Origin: Castanea sativa
Lineage: Eukaryota > Streptophyta > Magnoliopsida > Fagales > Fagaceae
NCBI RefSeq assembly: GCF_040712315.1
Contig: NC_134016.1
Span: forward strand, 26,731,503-26,795,502
Direction: 5' to 3'
DNA: 64,000 bases
In this document: piece after piece, positions 33,701-46,212 of the stretch
Numbering within the stretch: the first letter of the stretch is position 1
Layout: every line of letters begins with the position of its first letter
The notes under the pieces: model-generated
Database searches by the model: none
What the model saw: the letters and a program-made list of their open reading frames with translations, nothing else
What the model was told of the DNA's origin: nothing
Made by a program: the position numbers and the translations under genes

Positions 33701-36700
33701 CAGTAGACTGCCACATGTATTGCCACATAAGCAATTATCTTTGCTGCCAGTTTTTTTTTTCCAGTGCTTTATTTGATTTAGAAGTCGGGTATATTAGTAC
33801 TTTTGTTATTGTCAGAAAGAAAGAGAATTGCATCACTCTAGCAAGATAGCTTTGGAAAGGTGTCCCTATTCTAGATTCTTCGAGAACATACTATTGGTCA
33901 GGTGTCCCTAGTGAGTTGTCCCTAACAACTGTCACTATTAGAATATTCTTTGTAAAATTTTGCAAATCTTCTCCTATATATATGGAGTGGATTGGGAAAG
34001 GGCTGAATATAGAAACCCCCCTTTTCTTTCATATATTTCTTCTTATTTGCATCTTCTTTTTCACTAACAGTCATGTAGGGTCTCCAGAAACTTTATTATA
34101 AAAGCAATTTGAAGCCAACTTATGAAAAAATGGAAGTTTGCGAAATTTTTATACAACCATGTGAAGCATTCAAACCCTAGGAGTGAATCCTAGAACCCTA
34201 GAGTGAATCTAGGTCTTTTCCTCTCCTGTTTCCCCCCTCTTCCTTCTCAGTTATTGGACTACAATAACTCAAATAACCTGAAATTTGAATGCTTTCGGCC
34301 TCCACCAAAACCCAAATTTAATTTCCCTAACCCTAATTCTAGTTTTGGAGATACAGTTATATCAGCCCCTTTTGTTCTACATCAAAAGATTAAATCCTAG
34401 AAAGTATGGATACTCCAACAAACCTGCCGTAATTATATCAAATACGTATCCAATACGGATCATTTTGGGATCCATAAATAAAGGGGAAATTTTCATGGAT
34501 ACAGCATGTACAGCACAAATACGTTTGGGGTAAAAAAAATTGAATTTTCTTGAGAAAAATGGGATTTTAAATGTATGTTAGTGAAGACATATTTTACAAA
34601 ACCCATGTACTTGTTTCTTTTTAGATAAAATTCTTGTAAAAAATGGAGGTTTAAAGGTAATATAAGGTCCAGTGCTTTCGATGATTTAAAAAGCACAAGG
34701 AAATAAATTAAATTTACCTCTTTCTAATAGTTTAAATTTTAAGGACATGCAATTTATCATGATATAAGAAGATGAAATCTTGTGTTTGAATTAGGAGAAT
34801 TCCCACATGGTTTAATACCACATGTTAGGCCACCACATGGGAAAAGTGTTGGGGCCACATGAAAGGAGGAGTGTTCAAAGAAGTTAAATTCACCATTACC
34901 AAATAGCTTAAGCTTCTACACAATTAGTAATTTATTAAAAGAAAGCATGCAAAGAGGTGAAGGGGGAAGACAGATTCTACCTCACTTCTGAACTCTTCAA
35001 GTGAGTCACCAGAAATAGCTTGATCTAGAAATCTCTTCACAGCCACTTCCTGTAAAACCAAACAGGGAAAATAAGTTCAAAATATAAACCTTCCAAAAAT
35101 GGGAATTTGACCAAAAAATAAATTCCCAAAACAAACAAGGTATTGGTGAGATATGGCTAGACAGTTTATTTTTCTATTCTAAACTATAAACTAAATAAAA
35201 TTCCCAAAAAAATTCAGAAAATAATGTTATATTAAGCATTTCTATTAAGTATTTCAGGGAAAGGAAAACGGTGGTCATGATGCATCGGGCTTCAAATATG
35301 TAAACAGAAAGTCCAAAAACACCTCAAATTATTCAATTATGGGTAAACAGTCCAGAGATAGACACAACAAGATAAAATAAGCAAAGTGCAGTTTACAGAT
35401 TAATGTATTACTCGAACATCATATGTTAATTAAAGCTTATGTTATAATTTAAGTTAAAATTTCCTGGTGCAAGATCGATATTCAAGGGGACACCATTTAA
35501 AGTAATCAAACATTGCTTCCATATAAGCAGAACAGAGCTTAGTAAATACCTGAAATTCATTGCATATAAACAGAAATAGAAAGTCTAAGTCTTGGATTTG
35601 CAGAAATTCATATTTTCAGGTTCATTCATATTTCAGCCATATCCCAATTTGTTTTGTTTGGTGTCAAATTTAGTACTTGGAGCCTGTAGGCCACCAATTT
35701 TGATTGTACAAAACCCTAAACGCTAAATGAAAGGGCCATCCTACATATTCCCTTTTTTGCAAACAGTATTTCTCTGGTCAGTGTCACATGTAACATATTC
35801 TTTTCAGACTGCATATTTGGCTTACATTTCTCGTGTTATTATCCATTCCCACATCTTGCAAAGATAACCATAAGCCATACAGAGGCTTTCTAACCCCACA
35901 CAGCCAGCACAAAATACATAACATCTCCCAAAACAAGGCAAAACATAGACACCATAATAACAAACTAAGGATGCACCACGATCATTCAAGGTCTTCATGA
36001 TAAAACTTACAGTTCCATGCCAGTCTCCACGATAAACCTCCCCATATGATCCTGCAGAACAAAGAATGCACCAAAAATATCAAATTACTCACTTGCGAAA
36101 AACATCCGTAATAATATTTTTAAATTAACAAGAAGTACATGAACTTGATGGCACAAGCATACCAAGTCCGATACGTTCACCCAAGGTGATTTCCTCCCAT
36201 GGAATCTCACATTCTGCAACTTCATCAATCGCACCATCAGATTTTGTACTATCATTACCTGCCGATCTATCTGATATTCTCTCGCCCTCTGAATTGGCTC
36301 CAGAAGCATCATGCTGCCGGTCACCACTACCACGTGTCTCAGAACTGGAACCATCTGCATCTCCATCACTTCTTGCACCCTGCTCGTATTGCTTACTAAC
36401 AGCTGCAGTTGTTGCTACCACAGCTGCAGCAGTAGCAGTGGCAGCAGCTGCTACAGGAAGTTCAAGATTGGAGTCAGTGCTTGACTTTGCAGCAGCAACT
36501 ACCATTGAAGATGCTACAACAGCAGCTGCTGCTGCTGCAGCAGCAGCTACAGGCACATTTTTTGTATATTTTACAGGAGTCACTTCAGATTGTGATGAGA
36601 TCAGCTGTCCAGTTACTTCTGCTGTATCAAGCGGAAAGTTAATCCCAAAACCTTCCACCGGTTTAAAATGCTCTGGTTGACCAGAAGAATTACTTGCTTT

Positions 36701-39700
36701 AGAGTGCACTCTGTGAGGAGGTAGAGGAGGCAAAAAGCGAGCAGGACCATGATCATCTTGAGCTTTGATTTCTTGAGTTCCAAATCCCTGCTTATCTTCT
36801 TCCCTATCTTCAGTCGGGGACTTGGCCTCAGCTGTCATCACATCTAACTGCTCAGAATAAATTTCAGTAAACAAGTTTCGTGGAGCAACAACACCGCTCT
36901 CAAGTAGCACATCGTGAAGTTTCTGAGCTAATTGTGGATTCTCTTTGGCAGCATCAATCATGTACTGTGAAACATCTTTCACTTTCATTCTACGTACGGC
37001 AGGGGAGCTAACACCTTCAGTCCAAGAAGGAGATCTTGCATGCATGTAAGGATAATTAGGCCGGCCAGGAGCCTCCCGCACTGGCACCTTCTCTACACTG
37101 GAGGGATTTCTAAAATCTTCTGAGGAAACCTTCTGCTCTTCCTCAATTTTAGTTGGCCTGTTTATATTTGCAGAAGAAGTGAAATCGCTTCTATCCTCAG
37201 ATTCTTTTCCTAAAGCAGCTAAATTACTGACCCTAGACCTCTTCTCAAATATCCCAAAGTCTGAATGTTCTTCACATGAACTCCCAACCCCACTGCTTGA
37301 AGAGGCCATATGAGAGGAATCAATATCTCTAGAGAAAGGACTGGCTGAATAGAAAGATTCGTCATAGTCTATATGCGACCCAGCTGCATCAGATGGAATA
37401 AGTGTACCAGGATCTGCCATTAGATCAACAATATACTCCCTGAAATTGACATTATCCACATCTTAAAAATGGAAAACATTTTCCAACCCCGAATGAAAAA
37501 TAAAATAAAAAATACAGTGACAAATTATGCAATTTTCAGCTCTGGCCTCTGGGATCATTTCCAGCACTATTTGATAAAGGGAAAAAATACAACTACAAGT
37601 CCACAACTACACATATGCAAATGCAATACTATAACACTAATATATAGTCACTGAATAAGATTCTAACTAAAATATAAGTATATAACAGCATTGAATAGTG
37701 AATTAACTGAGTGAGAAAGAAGAAATAAGCACCTCATATATGCATACCAAAGTCATGTTTCAGAGAACAGAAAATAGATAACTAAACTCAGACTAATCCA
37801 ACTGACTTGACTGTATCACCAAACACAAATTTATAATACCAATTACCTTCCATCATCAATCTTTACAAAGTTCATTGCCACATCATCAGAACCCGTGTAT
37901 TGCTGCCCTTTCACCAATCGGCATGGGAAACCCACACTATCAGCCAAGACCTACACAATAAAATGTTAAAGAAAAGAGAAACTAGTGCAAGGCCAGGATT
38001 TCAAACAACAAGGAAAACTCATCAAACAAGAGCTAGTGAAGTACGGAACCATATAAAACAAGACAATCAAATAACCTAAGAATAATAACAAAGTTGTGGG
38101 ATTTTGGTGCAATAAAAAAATTTGTAGACACATTTTTAGTGCAATAAAATAAGGCTATTGAAAGAACAAAGAGAGAGAGAGAGAGAGAAATAAAATCCAA
38201 TGATTTAAGACAGCTGACTTAAAGGACAAAAACAGCTTCAAACAAGCATACCTGCTAACATATCAGAAATGATATACAGGATGCTGCAATAAAAAATCTG
38301 CGATCAAGCTATTCACCTTTACCTTCTGAAAGAGGTAACCTAAATTTTAACTACAATGGAGAAGTACTTCATGCACAATTACTAAAAGTATGTGCATACT
38401 GAGGAGTTTATTTGATCTGGTCCACATTTCTTATCATAAGTCGACTTTGCTAATGTAGGTGTTGGGGAGTTGGGGAGAAAAAACCTTGGGAGACTCCAAT
38501 TGAGTAATTAATATAACATATAGGGGCACTGCTTAACCCAAAAGCTTAATCTTATGAGCTTGGGCCCAACAATATCATATTAACCACTCACTCCTCATTA
38601 TTATTCAATGTGGGAGTTCACTCACACATGTATTCCCAAAAATCTCCCTCTCACGTGTGAGTCTTTTCCTCTCTGTAGGCCATGAACAAGTCCTACTGAC
38701 TCACCTCCCCCCTGCCTTATGAGCTTTACCTATACCAGTACGTCATCCATAGGAACCACGTGTGAACCCTGCACACTAATCCATGGGAACCTTGCACTTT
38801 ACCTTGATTTAGCACCATTGACAATGCTCCTTTGTTGGGTCTTTTTCCAAGATCGTTGTGTGGGCCTTTAGGCTTACTTTTTCCTTGCTCCAATTGCAAA
38901 GGTGACCCTGAACTCTTTGTCCCACCCTGAGCCCTCACACAACTTGTTGGGGAAATAACACCTTGCCACATGTCACCCTGAGCTCCAATACCACTTCTTG
39001 TGAAGATAACACCATGGGGAGACTCCAATTGAGTAGTTAACATAACATATAGGGACACCATTTAACCCAGAATCTTAAGCTTATGAGCTTGGGCCCAACA
39101 ATATTATATTAACTATTCACTCTTCTCATTATTATTCAATGTGGAACTTCGCTCACACAAATAACCCAAAAGTAAGCCAACAAATACTTATTCCATTTCA
39201 TCTTCACATGTCTGATGCAGAACCTAGGTTTGTTCTTGAGTTATCTTTTTTCAACTCAAGTACCTCAAGCAGAGTGTTCCTCACATGGAGCATGAAGTTC
39301 ATCACCGCCCAATGAAAGATATTAACAATAGCTTATAAGGTTGTATAAAAATGAGAGGCAGAAAAGAGAGCAATTAATGCATCACAAATTCAGACAAGAA
39401 GCATAACTGCAGTGCATGATGCAGCCACCACCTCTGAGTCCTTCATTATTTTTTCTGGCTAGTACCCTTGGGTCTTTTTTTGGATTGGGGGGGGGGGAGG
39501 GGTGAGTTTTCCTGGTTCCAGTTGACAGTTGACAATTTAATAAATTCCACGTATTTTCTTCAAAATCAGGAGGTGGTTATGAACCACTTTTGCTCTTTAG
39601 CCATCATTATAAAACCTGCCTTAGCAATATGTTATATCAGGTTGTTCAATGTGGTATAATTGCAAGGGTCCAGTCAATCTTAAAATGGAAAATATTGACC

Positions 39701-42700
39701 CATTGTAACAAGCATCCAATCTTCATATCTCAAGGCATATCCTAAATTATGCTTTATGTTCAGATATCCTAAAATGATCTCGGAAAATTAAAGGAAACCT
39801 AAGAATAAACCTAGGAAGCAGCAAGATAAGGTGGAAAATATAAACACAGAGAAGATAATGTATCTAAATATGGATCTAAGTGGCTCAAAGGCAGACCACA
39901 GATAGTAGGAATGCTGTTATATGCAAAGTTGAGAGAATGCAACAACACCGAATCCCTAAATTTTCACAAATGGGATAAATACTCTTATTTGGCACTGCAG
40001 TAGATTACCATCCAAATCATTATGTCTCTGCACCCAAATCTTAAGGATGGGCAGAGACTATAGAGTGGCTAACCACAACATTCTTGATGAATAATGGAAC
40101 AACCGCAGTCGTAAAATTTATAAATCATGAAAGGTCTTTGACAATGTAAGCATCAGATTCTCTAACAGGGCCTTCATGAGAAAAGACATCAGAGACTTAG
40201 CATGGACAAGGAAAGCATTTCTGAAGGGAATAAAAGAAGTATAGGAATAAAATAGAACCGGCAACAACAAGAACCTGATTACACGATTGCATATAAATTG
40301 CACTTTTCTCAAATTTTCTCAGTCTTCTTAGTCCGTCATTTCCAGTCTGAAATATATTCATCCTTAACAACGAAGTGTCATTTTGCTCATGCAATCATAT
40401 TAATTCAAAAACAGCTACGAAATTGATATAATTAAATTATCAGAAGTACCAATAGCATTTTCATCATGAGGGAAACCAAGGCTGTGAGAATGTTGCTTTT
40501 GCTTAGACATTTTTGTCAAAACCATCCAATAGGAATCTCAAATATGGGAATCAAACGCTCCCAGATCACATTAACATATCAATGTAACTTAAGTTTTGAA
40601 CCATAAAGGAAAAAAGCCAAGCACGTACCTTAAACAACAACGCTCGGTGACGAGCCAATCCAACTTTCAGAGAACCAAGCGGCAAAACCATGCTACCAAG
40701 GGTTGCTTTTAAATTGTAACTGAGACTTCGCCATGCTCTCAACATGTTCTCAGGATTCCCAACTGGTCCACCCATAGAGTCAGCAACTAAAATAGCAAGC
40801 TTTCGCACCAAATCACTACCTAGAATAACTAGAGAATTGGACCTTGATTTGACAGCCATCTCTAGAGCCTTCTGTTCAAGTTTCAACAAATTAGCATCAG
40901 CAACCCTATTGACCAAAACGGCTTCCCAGGTGACACCGTCTGACACTGGTGTTCTTTGCAGATCAACAAGGGATGGCATTTTTTCTGTGGCTGATTCAGT
41001 CATAACTCCGTACAGGTCATAGAAACCATCCAAGATCTTGTCATCATAGCTAAGAGAATTGTAATTCTGTGAAGCATGGATAAATCTACGATATGAGATA
41101 GGTTAGAAAGGCATAAACATGACAAAAATGAGAAACAAAGTTAAATAGAGTAATCTTGTACAATTATGTTAGTCTCCAATTTGTCTTTTAAAAAATAGAT
41201 ATATTTCAAGCTCTCAGAAAATGTAGGAGATTTTTTTTTTTTTTTTTAAATAGCAATAAAAAGATCAAATGCTTCAGTTTTTCTCATCTACTTTATTCTG
41301 AAATATGAACTAGTAAGGAAAGGGGCAATTGGCTTTGTTGGAAGTATGTTTTTAGAAAGAAGATACAAAAAGTCACAAATAATGCAAATTACACAAGTTG
41401 GTAACTCCTTGACAGAACCTTGTGATGTTATTATTCAAATGTTAAACAAAAGCAAGAGGCAGGAAGCTCAACTAGTTGCTAGTTGTTCTCAGTGACAATT
41501 GCACATCAATATAAAGAGATCATGGTGAGACATGGATTTCAATATTTCAATAATTTGTCATCTTAAATTGGATTGGCATGAGAGAATCCTTGGAACAGAA
41601 AGGGTGAAAACTAAAATTACAAAAATGAAAATGCATGTGAACCAGAATATAATATACACATGTATGTACATATAAGTAACTGTGCTACAATGCCTTTAAT
41701 GCTGAAAAGTGTTTACCAAGAAACACAAGAACTTAAAAAATATAGCTAAACAAATTAAATCTAAACTAGAGATTGGTAAACAGACAACCCATTCTGCCCA
41801 TTCTGCCTATGCACTTTCTTTCAATGTAAAGCAGCTTTGATGGTGACTCTCAACAACATTTCTTACACTATTAAAATGCAACTAACATTAAATTGGTAGA
41901 TGTTTCTGACTTTCATCATAGGTAATAGTGTTAAAAGGCAAAGATCACAGGAGGTATGAGGATGATAACGACGCTGTGCCAGATCTTTTTCCTAGTTTCT
42001 TTAACAGCTTTTCAAGTCTAATGCATAAAAATGTTTTCACATGTCTTTTAAAAGACCATCCAGTTTATCCAAAAAAACAAAAGCAAACTTAAGGAAGCAC
42101 CATATGCATTTATGGACAGAAACAAAATTAAACTGTTTTTAGGCACATATTTTTTCTGACATCCATATCATTTTGTATGCAGCAACAAGTGAGTTGACTA
42201 CACCACAAGAAATTTAAACTTAGGCTATAATTGAAGGTTGGACAATAAGCAATTATGCCCCCAACAAATTCCTATAATGTATTGTGATTATAAGAACTAT
42301 GACTGCAATATCAAGTCAACCAAATTGAAATCAGTAAAAATAAGAAGAGACAAGTGCTTACCCAGTATCGGTAGGCAACAACTTCGGCTGGAGTATTATC
42401 AAGAGCACAGGAGCCTAAACTGATCTGCTTTACAGCCTCGATCTGAACTGCCTCAGGATCCTCCTTGGCACTCAACTCTAAAGCCAATTGTATCTGATAC
42501 TCTTCCTCTATATCCGGATCCCTCGAGTTACTAGAACCCGAATCGCGCCTAACTGCATCCAAAGGGACATCTAAACCACCAGTACTAGCTGAATCAGATG
42601 GTTCCATTTTCTCTCCTCTTCTCTCATTCGAAGATGATGGAGGACTGGGGCTGCGTCTATTAGCAACTGAATTCAACCAACCTGAAAGCCCTGAGAGAGG

Positions 42701-42853
42701 TTTATGCTCAAAATTATGATGGGGCCTAGAGTGCAAAATCCTATCAGGGGATGACCCTTCATTGGGCTTGTTATTTCCCTTTGATGAAGTAGACCCTTCT
42801 GCATCTTCTGATTGATTGGACATGATATGAAGCTTCTTAAAAAAGTTCTTCAT
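27765..42853 (-). CDS. SIS8-like: Raf-like MAPKKK with EDR1 domain (SIS8 / M3K-delta7 type), 13 exons
   Basis: Exons: 42362-42853, 40629-41066, 37847-37950, 36163-37439, 36011-36051, 34981-35049, 32300-32399 (hand count, within 1 nt), 30667-30745, 30466-30564, 30304-30372, 29247-29296, 28954-29130, 27765-27924, giving about 1051 aa. Residues 150-360 form the EDR1/CTR1 N-terminal domain ([20 protein letters not shown], then FYDLYGV and [14 protein letters not shown]). Exon 4 encodes a long disordered part with Ala-rich runs. The kinase spans about 765-1020: GERIGLGSYGEV loop, Lys in [21 protein letters not shown] and [10 protein letters not shown], all catalytic residues present. It should act as a cytosolic Ser/Thr kinase in sugar, salt or stress signalling, as inferred from SIS8. 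Introns 2, 6 and 7 carry repeats. A 5' UTR intron is likely. Confidence 0.93.
30855..31546 (+). repeat. 345-bp tandem duplication of the LINE fragment
   Basis: GAATCATAGTGGCAGATCATCC begins at 30855 and at 31200. Both copies run to AGTGGATGAAGTGAAGAAATGCA. The second differs by a few substitutions and small insertions (AAGTGTAATAAATTTGG for AAGTTAAAAATTTGG), which break its frame. Confidence 0.95.
30855..31970 (+). mobile_element. decayed LINE reverse transcriptase fragment in kinase intron 7
   Basis: The plus-strand frame holds [10 protein letters not shown] (compare the RT FADDIVLVDE box), [21 protein letters not shown] and [21 protein letters not shown], a signature of RTE-like non-LTR elements. 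Further on, past many stops, [13 protein letters not shown] is readable near 31709, and the tail near 31930 resembles the usual 3' end. The catalytic Asp pair reads Asn-Asp, so it is dead. It lies antisense to the host gene. Part is tandemly duplicated. Confidence 0.8.
32868..33402 (+). mobile_element. 5'-truncated L1 LINE with 18-bp target duplication
   Basis: The insert encodes the end of an L1 ORF2: a Cys-rich zf-RVT segment ([20 protein letters not shown]) and then [18 protein letters not shown] and [17 protein letters not shown], ending at TAG near 33286. A 3' UTR and a terminal A run (33392-33402) follow. The flanks GATAATCAATTCAACACA (32850-32867) and GATAATCAATTCACCACA (33403-33420) match at 17 of 18 bases. 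It sits in kinase intron 6, antisense to the gene. Confidence 0.92.
33519..33735. mobile_element. fragment of a TIR DNA element
   Basis: GGGTAACTACATATTTGGTCCCC followed by TTCAATTTGATCACTGACC and GTCAATTTAGTCCTTAAC is a terminal sequence common in non-autonomous plant Mutator or CACTA-like elements. The matching opposite end was not found, so it is truncated. Confidence 0.5.
38487..39160. repeat. pair of direct repeats about 145 bp long, 527 bp apart, in kinase intron 2
   Basis: Copy A (38487-38632) and copy B (39012-39160) share GAGACTCCAATTGAGTA, GCTTATGAGCTTGGGCCCAACA-like and TCATTATTATTCAATGTGG strings with about 10-15% difference by eye. The spacer contains AATACCACTTCTTGTGAAGATAACACC. 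They could be termini of a small LTR-type or TRIM element, or two nested insertions. No primer site is evident. Confidence 0.7.
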
Positions 42854-43453
42854 ACTAATATTTTCACTAAGCTAAAGTTTTGAATGCTAAAGAAGTAAAA
42901 ATATGGCCATAAACCACTCCATTGTCTTGACCAAGCATGAAATCACAACCACTATTCCACCAAAAAAGAAAAGTTCACACTCATACAAAAAGCCCCTTTT
43001 TTCCAACACTTCCCATCCCTTAAACCCCACAAGTGACCCCAAACCAACCTCTCAAATCCAAAAGCTACATCAACCATTACATGGCAATACCGATACCCAG
43101 TTAAGCTCACACAATATTAAGAGTACCCCAGATGCTTGAATTGATAGCTAACACCTTCCTTATTACAGAAAGACCAAGCCTTGAACATAATACAGAAACA
43201 AACAAGTATTCAATGAAAGAACACAAGCTATACCAATATCAGAACTTCCTGATCTTTTTATGACCTTGAAGAAACAGAACAATCAGAATGAATGAATACC
43301 CAGATGAGAAAAAGAAAGAAAAATTGGATCTTACTTGGATATGGAGAAGAATAAGTAGAAGTAGAGAACATAGAAAAGATTGAAGTGTCTATTGGGGAAG
43401 TTTGAAAAAGAGGGCAGGTAGTAACACAGGCTGAGACAGCAAAGACCAGCAAG
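42854..43453 (-). other. likely 5' leader and leader intron of the kinase gene
   Basis: On the minus strand a donor-like CCAAGTAAGATCC lies near 43330 and an acceptor-like TTCTTTAG near 42893, 40 bases before the ATG. A 5' UTR intron of about 440 bp is therefore likely. A (GA)n stretch at 43457-43468 and a (TC)n run near 43575 may lie in the core promoter. Confidence 0.4.
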
Positions 43454-43919
43454 TGGAAGAGAGAGAGAGTAGGACCTCATAAAAAAGAATGACCCACTTG
43501 AGTTTGAGGCACAAGGATTTCACGGTCCCAGGAAAAAAGGTTAAATTGGTGGGAAACACAACCAACTGGCTCTGTCTCTCTCTCTCTCTATCTAAAAAGC
43601 TAAGTAAAGCTTGGACTTGTTGGAGTACTCAAATCCTAAATTACTGTGGTGGCATAAATAAGTTGGAATTAAAACTTTTGTACAGAAATGGAATATTGAA
43701 TGATCAAGTTGATGGGAAAAAAATCATTCTTTGCAACTCAACTTTGGCTATTTCGAGTTGTTACTTTGATTTTGTCCTCTCATAAATACCTCTTTTGTAA
43801 CTAGATGACAAAACAAAAAACAAATTGAGGAAAGTGGTAAAATCAAAATTTCACTTCAGCCCCGAAATCAAGCCAATATTTCAGGACCAACGGCTCATAT
43901 CAATTTTTGCAATATACAC

Positions 43920-43970
<51 letters not shown>

Positions 43971-46019
43971 CATTCCCTAAAAAACTAAAAAGTATAAAGT
44001 ACTATATATCCGAAAACATTTAGAGAAGTCAAAAGGTATGACCAACTTGTAAAAGCTGCACGAGTTTTAAGAAGGAGAGGGAGAGACTAACATATTCCCC
44101 GTATATTTTGAAGGTATAAAACTCTGTCATCAAGTCACTTCTTTGCGTTAAAACCCATTTTGCTTTCTCTCGTGTGTATTTATTTTTCAAAAATAAAAAA
44201 TAAGTCAATTTTTATTTTAATAAAAAAAATTTAAAAACATTTTCTATACTAATGTTTTAGAATGTTAACCTAGCAGCTCAAATTATTTTTTCTCTAAATT
44301 TGTAAATATTTTATATATAGAGAAGTATCAATTAAATTACAAGACTTTTAGCATATTAAGATCTTAAGATATCCGTTAACTTCTTTTTATTAAAAAAGTG
44401 GCAAGGCGCAACATTATATATATATATACATATCTTGTACGTGGAAAATAATTTTATATTAATATGCTTCCATTAAATCGAAAATTATTTCACGTGCTCA
44501 CTCTATGGAACGGGCCTCTTACATCATAGGCTTATCCTCCATTAACAAAGGACCCACCAGCTTGTGAGAAGAGATGCTTTCTCCTTTCAAGCTAAGGTTG
44601 GTTTAGGGTCTCCATGTCTCGAAGGTATGACAAAATTTTAAGTTTATCTCAATTTTTAATATAATATCCCTTTGACTTTGTATTCTTTTTTTTTTAATGA
44701 AGATATTGCCAAATTTTAGTATATACAATTAGTGTTCTTGAGCTCAAGTTACTTTTGCGTCCCAATTAACCCAAACAACCAATAATTACACATGTATCAA
44801 CAAAAGTTGAAAGAAGGTATTAATTCAACAACAAAAAAGTTTCCTATTTCAAAAACCTTATACCTCAATGATGTTATCTAATTATCACTAATAGGAGAAC
44901 TTCGATTTAAATTTCCCCTCCCCTACTTCATTATAAGCAAAACAAAAAGCTTCTTACAGGAGCAATTTGCATGCAATTATGACAGATTTGCTCATTATCT
45001 TTTCTTTTCTTTTTTTTCAGTCAAATTTTTATGTTTGCAGTGCAAAATTAAAAAAGTAAACATAAATATTCAAGTAGACAAAGTTAAAAACCAGTAATAA
45101 TTAATAACTACTGCTATTTTATTGTAGGTGTTGGGTTATACGTGTGAGTGAAGTCTCACATTGAATAATGATAATAAAAAATAAAAAAAAAGTAAATAAT
45201 ATAACACAATTGAGCACATACTCATTGAATTTAAGTCTTTTAAGTTAAAATATGTCTATATACGTCATATTAGATACTCAAGGAAATTCCCGATATTTTT
45301 ATCTTCCCAACAGTAAACCACGGTTTAGATCTATCAGACTAGCATTCTTGTCTCTGGAAACATCAACCCTCACAGGTAAATGACAATGACTTTTTTTTTT
45401 ATAATCAAATTGACAATGACTTGGATGCACCTTTTCAAAGGCTTTACTTGCTCTGATTCACTAAAAATGATTACTTTGAGCATATTTTCATGAAATTCTT
45501 GAATCCTTAAATCCAATATATTTTAAGGTTGATATTTCTTATTTATCTTTATCCAAATTAGGGTGGTAACAAAAAAAGTATTGATGATCAGGATAACACG
45601 AATACGAATTGATGCACTTTTCTGTTTTGTCCTATTAGGATGCCCTAATTAACAGGGATCATAGGGAGCTTTCTCAACCTCTAGAAGCTACTTTATTTTT
45701 ATAATCATAATAATTATGTGTTTTCCCAATTGAAAGTGATGATAGAAAACTTCTCTGCCTATCAAAATTATATTATTTTCTTTTTAAAGAGAAAGCTGAT
45801 TATTATGTAGAATTACAATGAAGGACTCAAAAGTTTTGAGAAAGTCAAATCCATAAACAAATCGATATGAGGAAGTGGCCTACACTTTATCCAATTAATA
45901 ATGCCAATATTTTTTAAGATTAGGGTGAGTATAAAGCAAGTAGCACTTGATATGTTAGTAGAAGCACATTTATCTTGAAAATGTAATTGTTTTACAACAA
46001 ATATGAACATTTGGGTATT

Positions 46020-46212
46020 GCGTTTTTGGCTGAGCGTTTTCTGTGTTTTTTTTTTTTTCTCTTCCTCAACGCGCGTCTAGTACTATCCATTGAACAGTGA
46101 TTTCAGGCTTATGAACAGTGTCAAATGCGTGAACAGTAATTTATTATTATTTTTTTATTATTTTCAATTTTCAACAAAATAAGCCGTATTCAAAGTTTCA
46201 AACGGACCCTAG
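46020..46212. mobile_element. hAT-like MITE
   Basis: The left end is GGGTATTGCGTTTTTGGCTG and the right end, in reverse complement, is AGGGTCCGTTTGAAACTTTG. The interior has repeated GAACAGT motifs and, near the right end, AACAAAATAAGCCGTATTC, comparable to AGCAAAATAAGCGGATCC in the 21988-22190 element. Confidence 0.55.

Noticed and set aside
36186..36680. 164-codon plus-strand frame opposite kinase exon 4
   Set aside because: It is a shadow of the Ala/Ser-rich coding exon on the other strand.
38726..39061. 111-codon minus-strand frame in kinase intron 2
   Set aside because: It lies in the dispersed repeat pair and has no recognisable domain.
43457..43480. GA-rich promoter element as a defined transcription factor site
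   Set aside because: Only a short simple repeat; nothing to support a specific factor.
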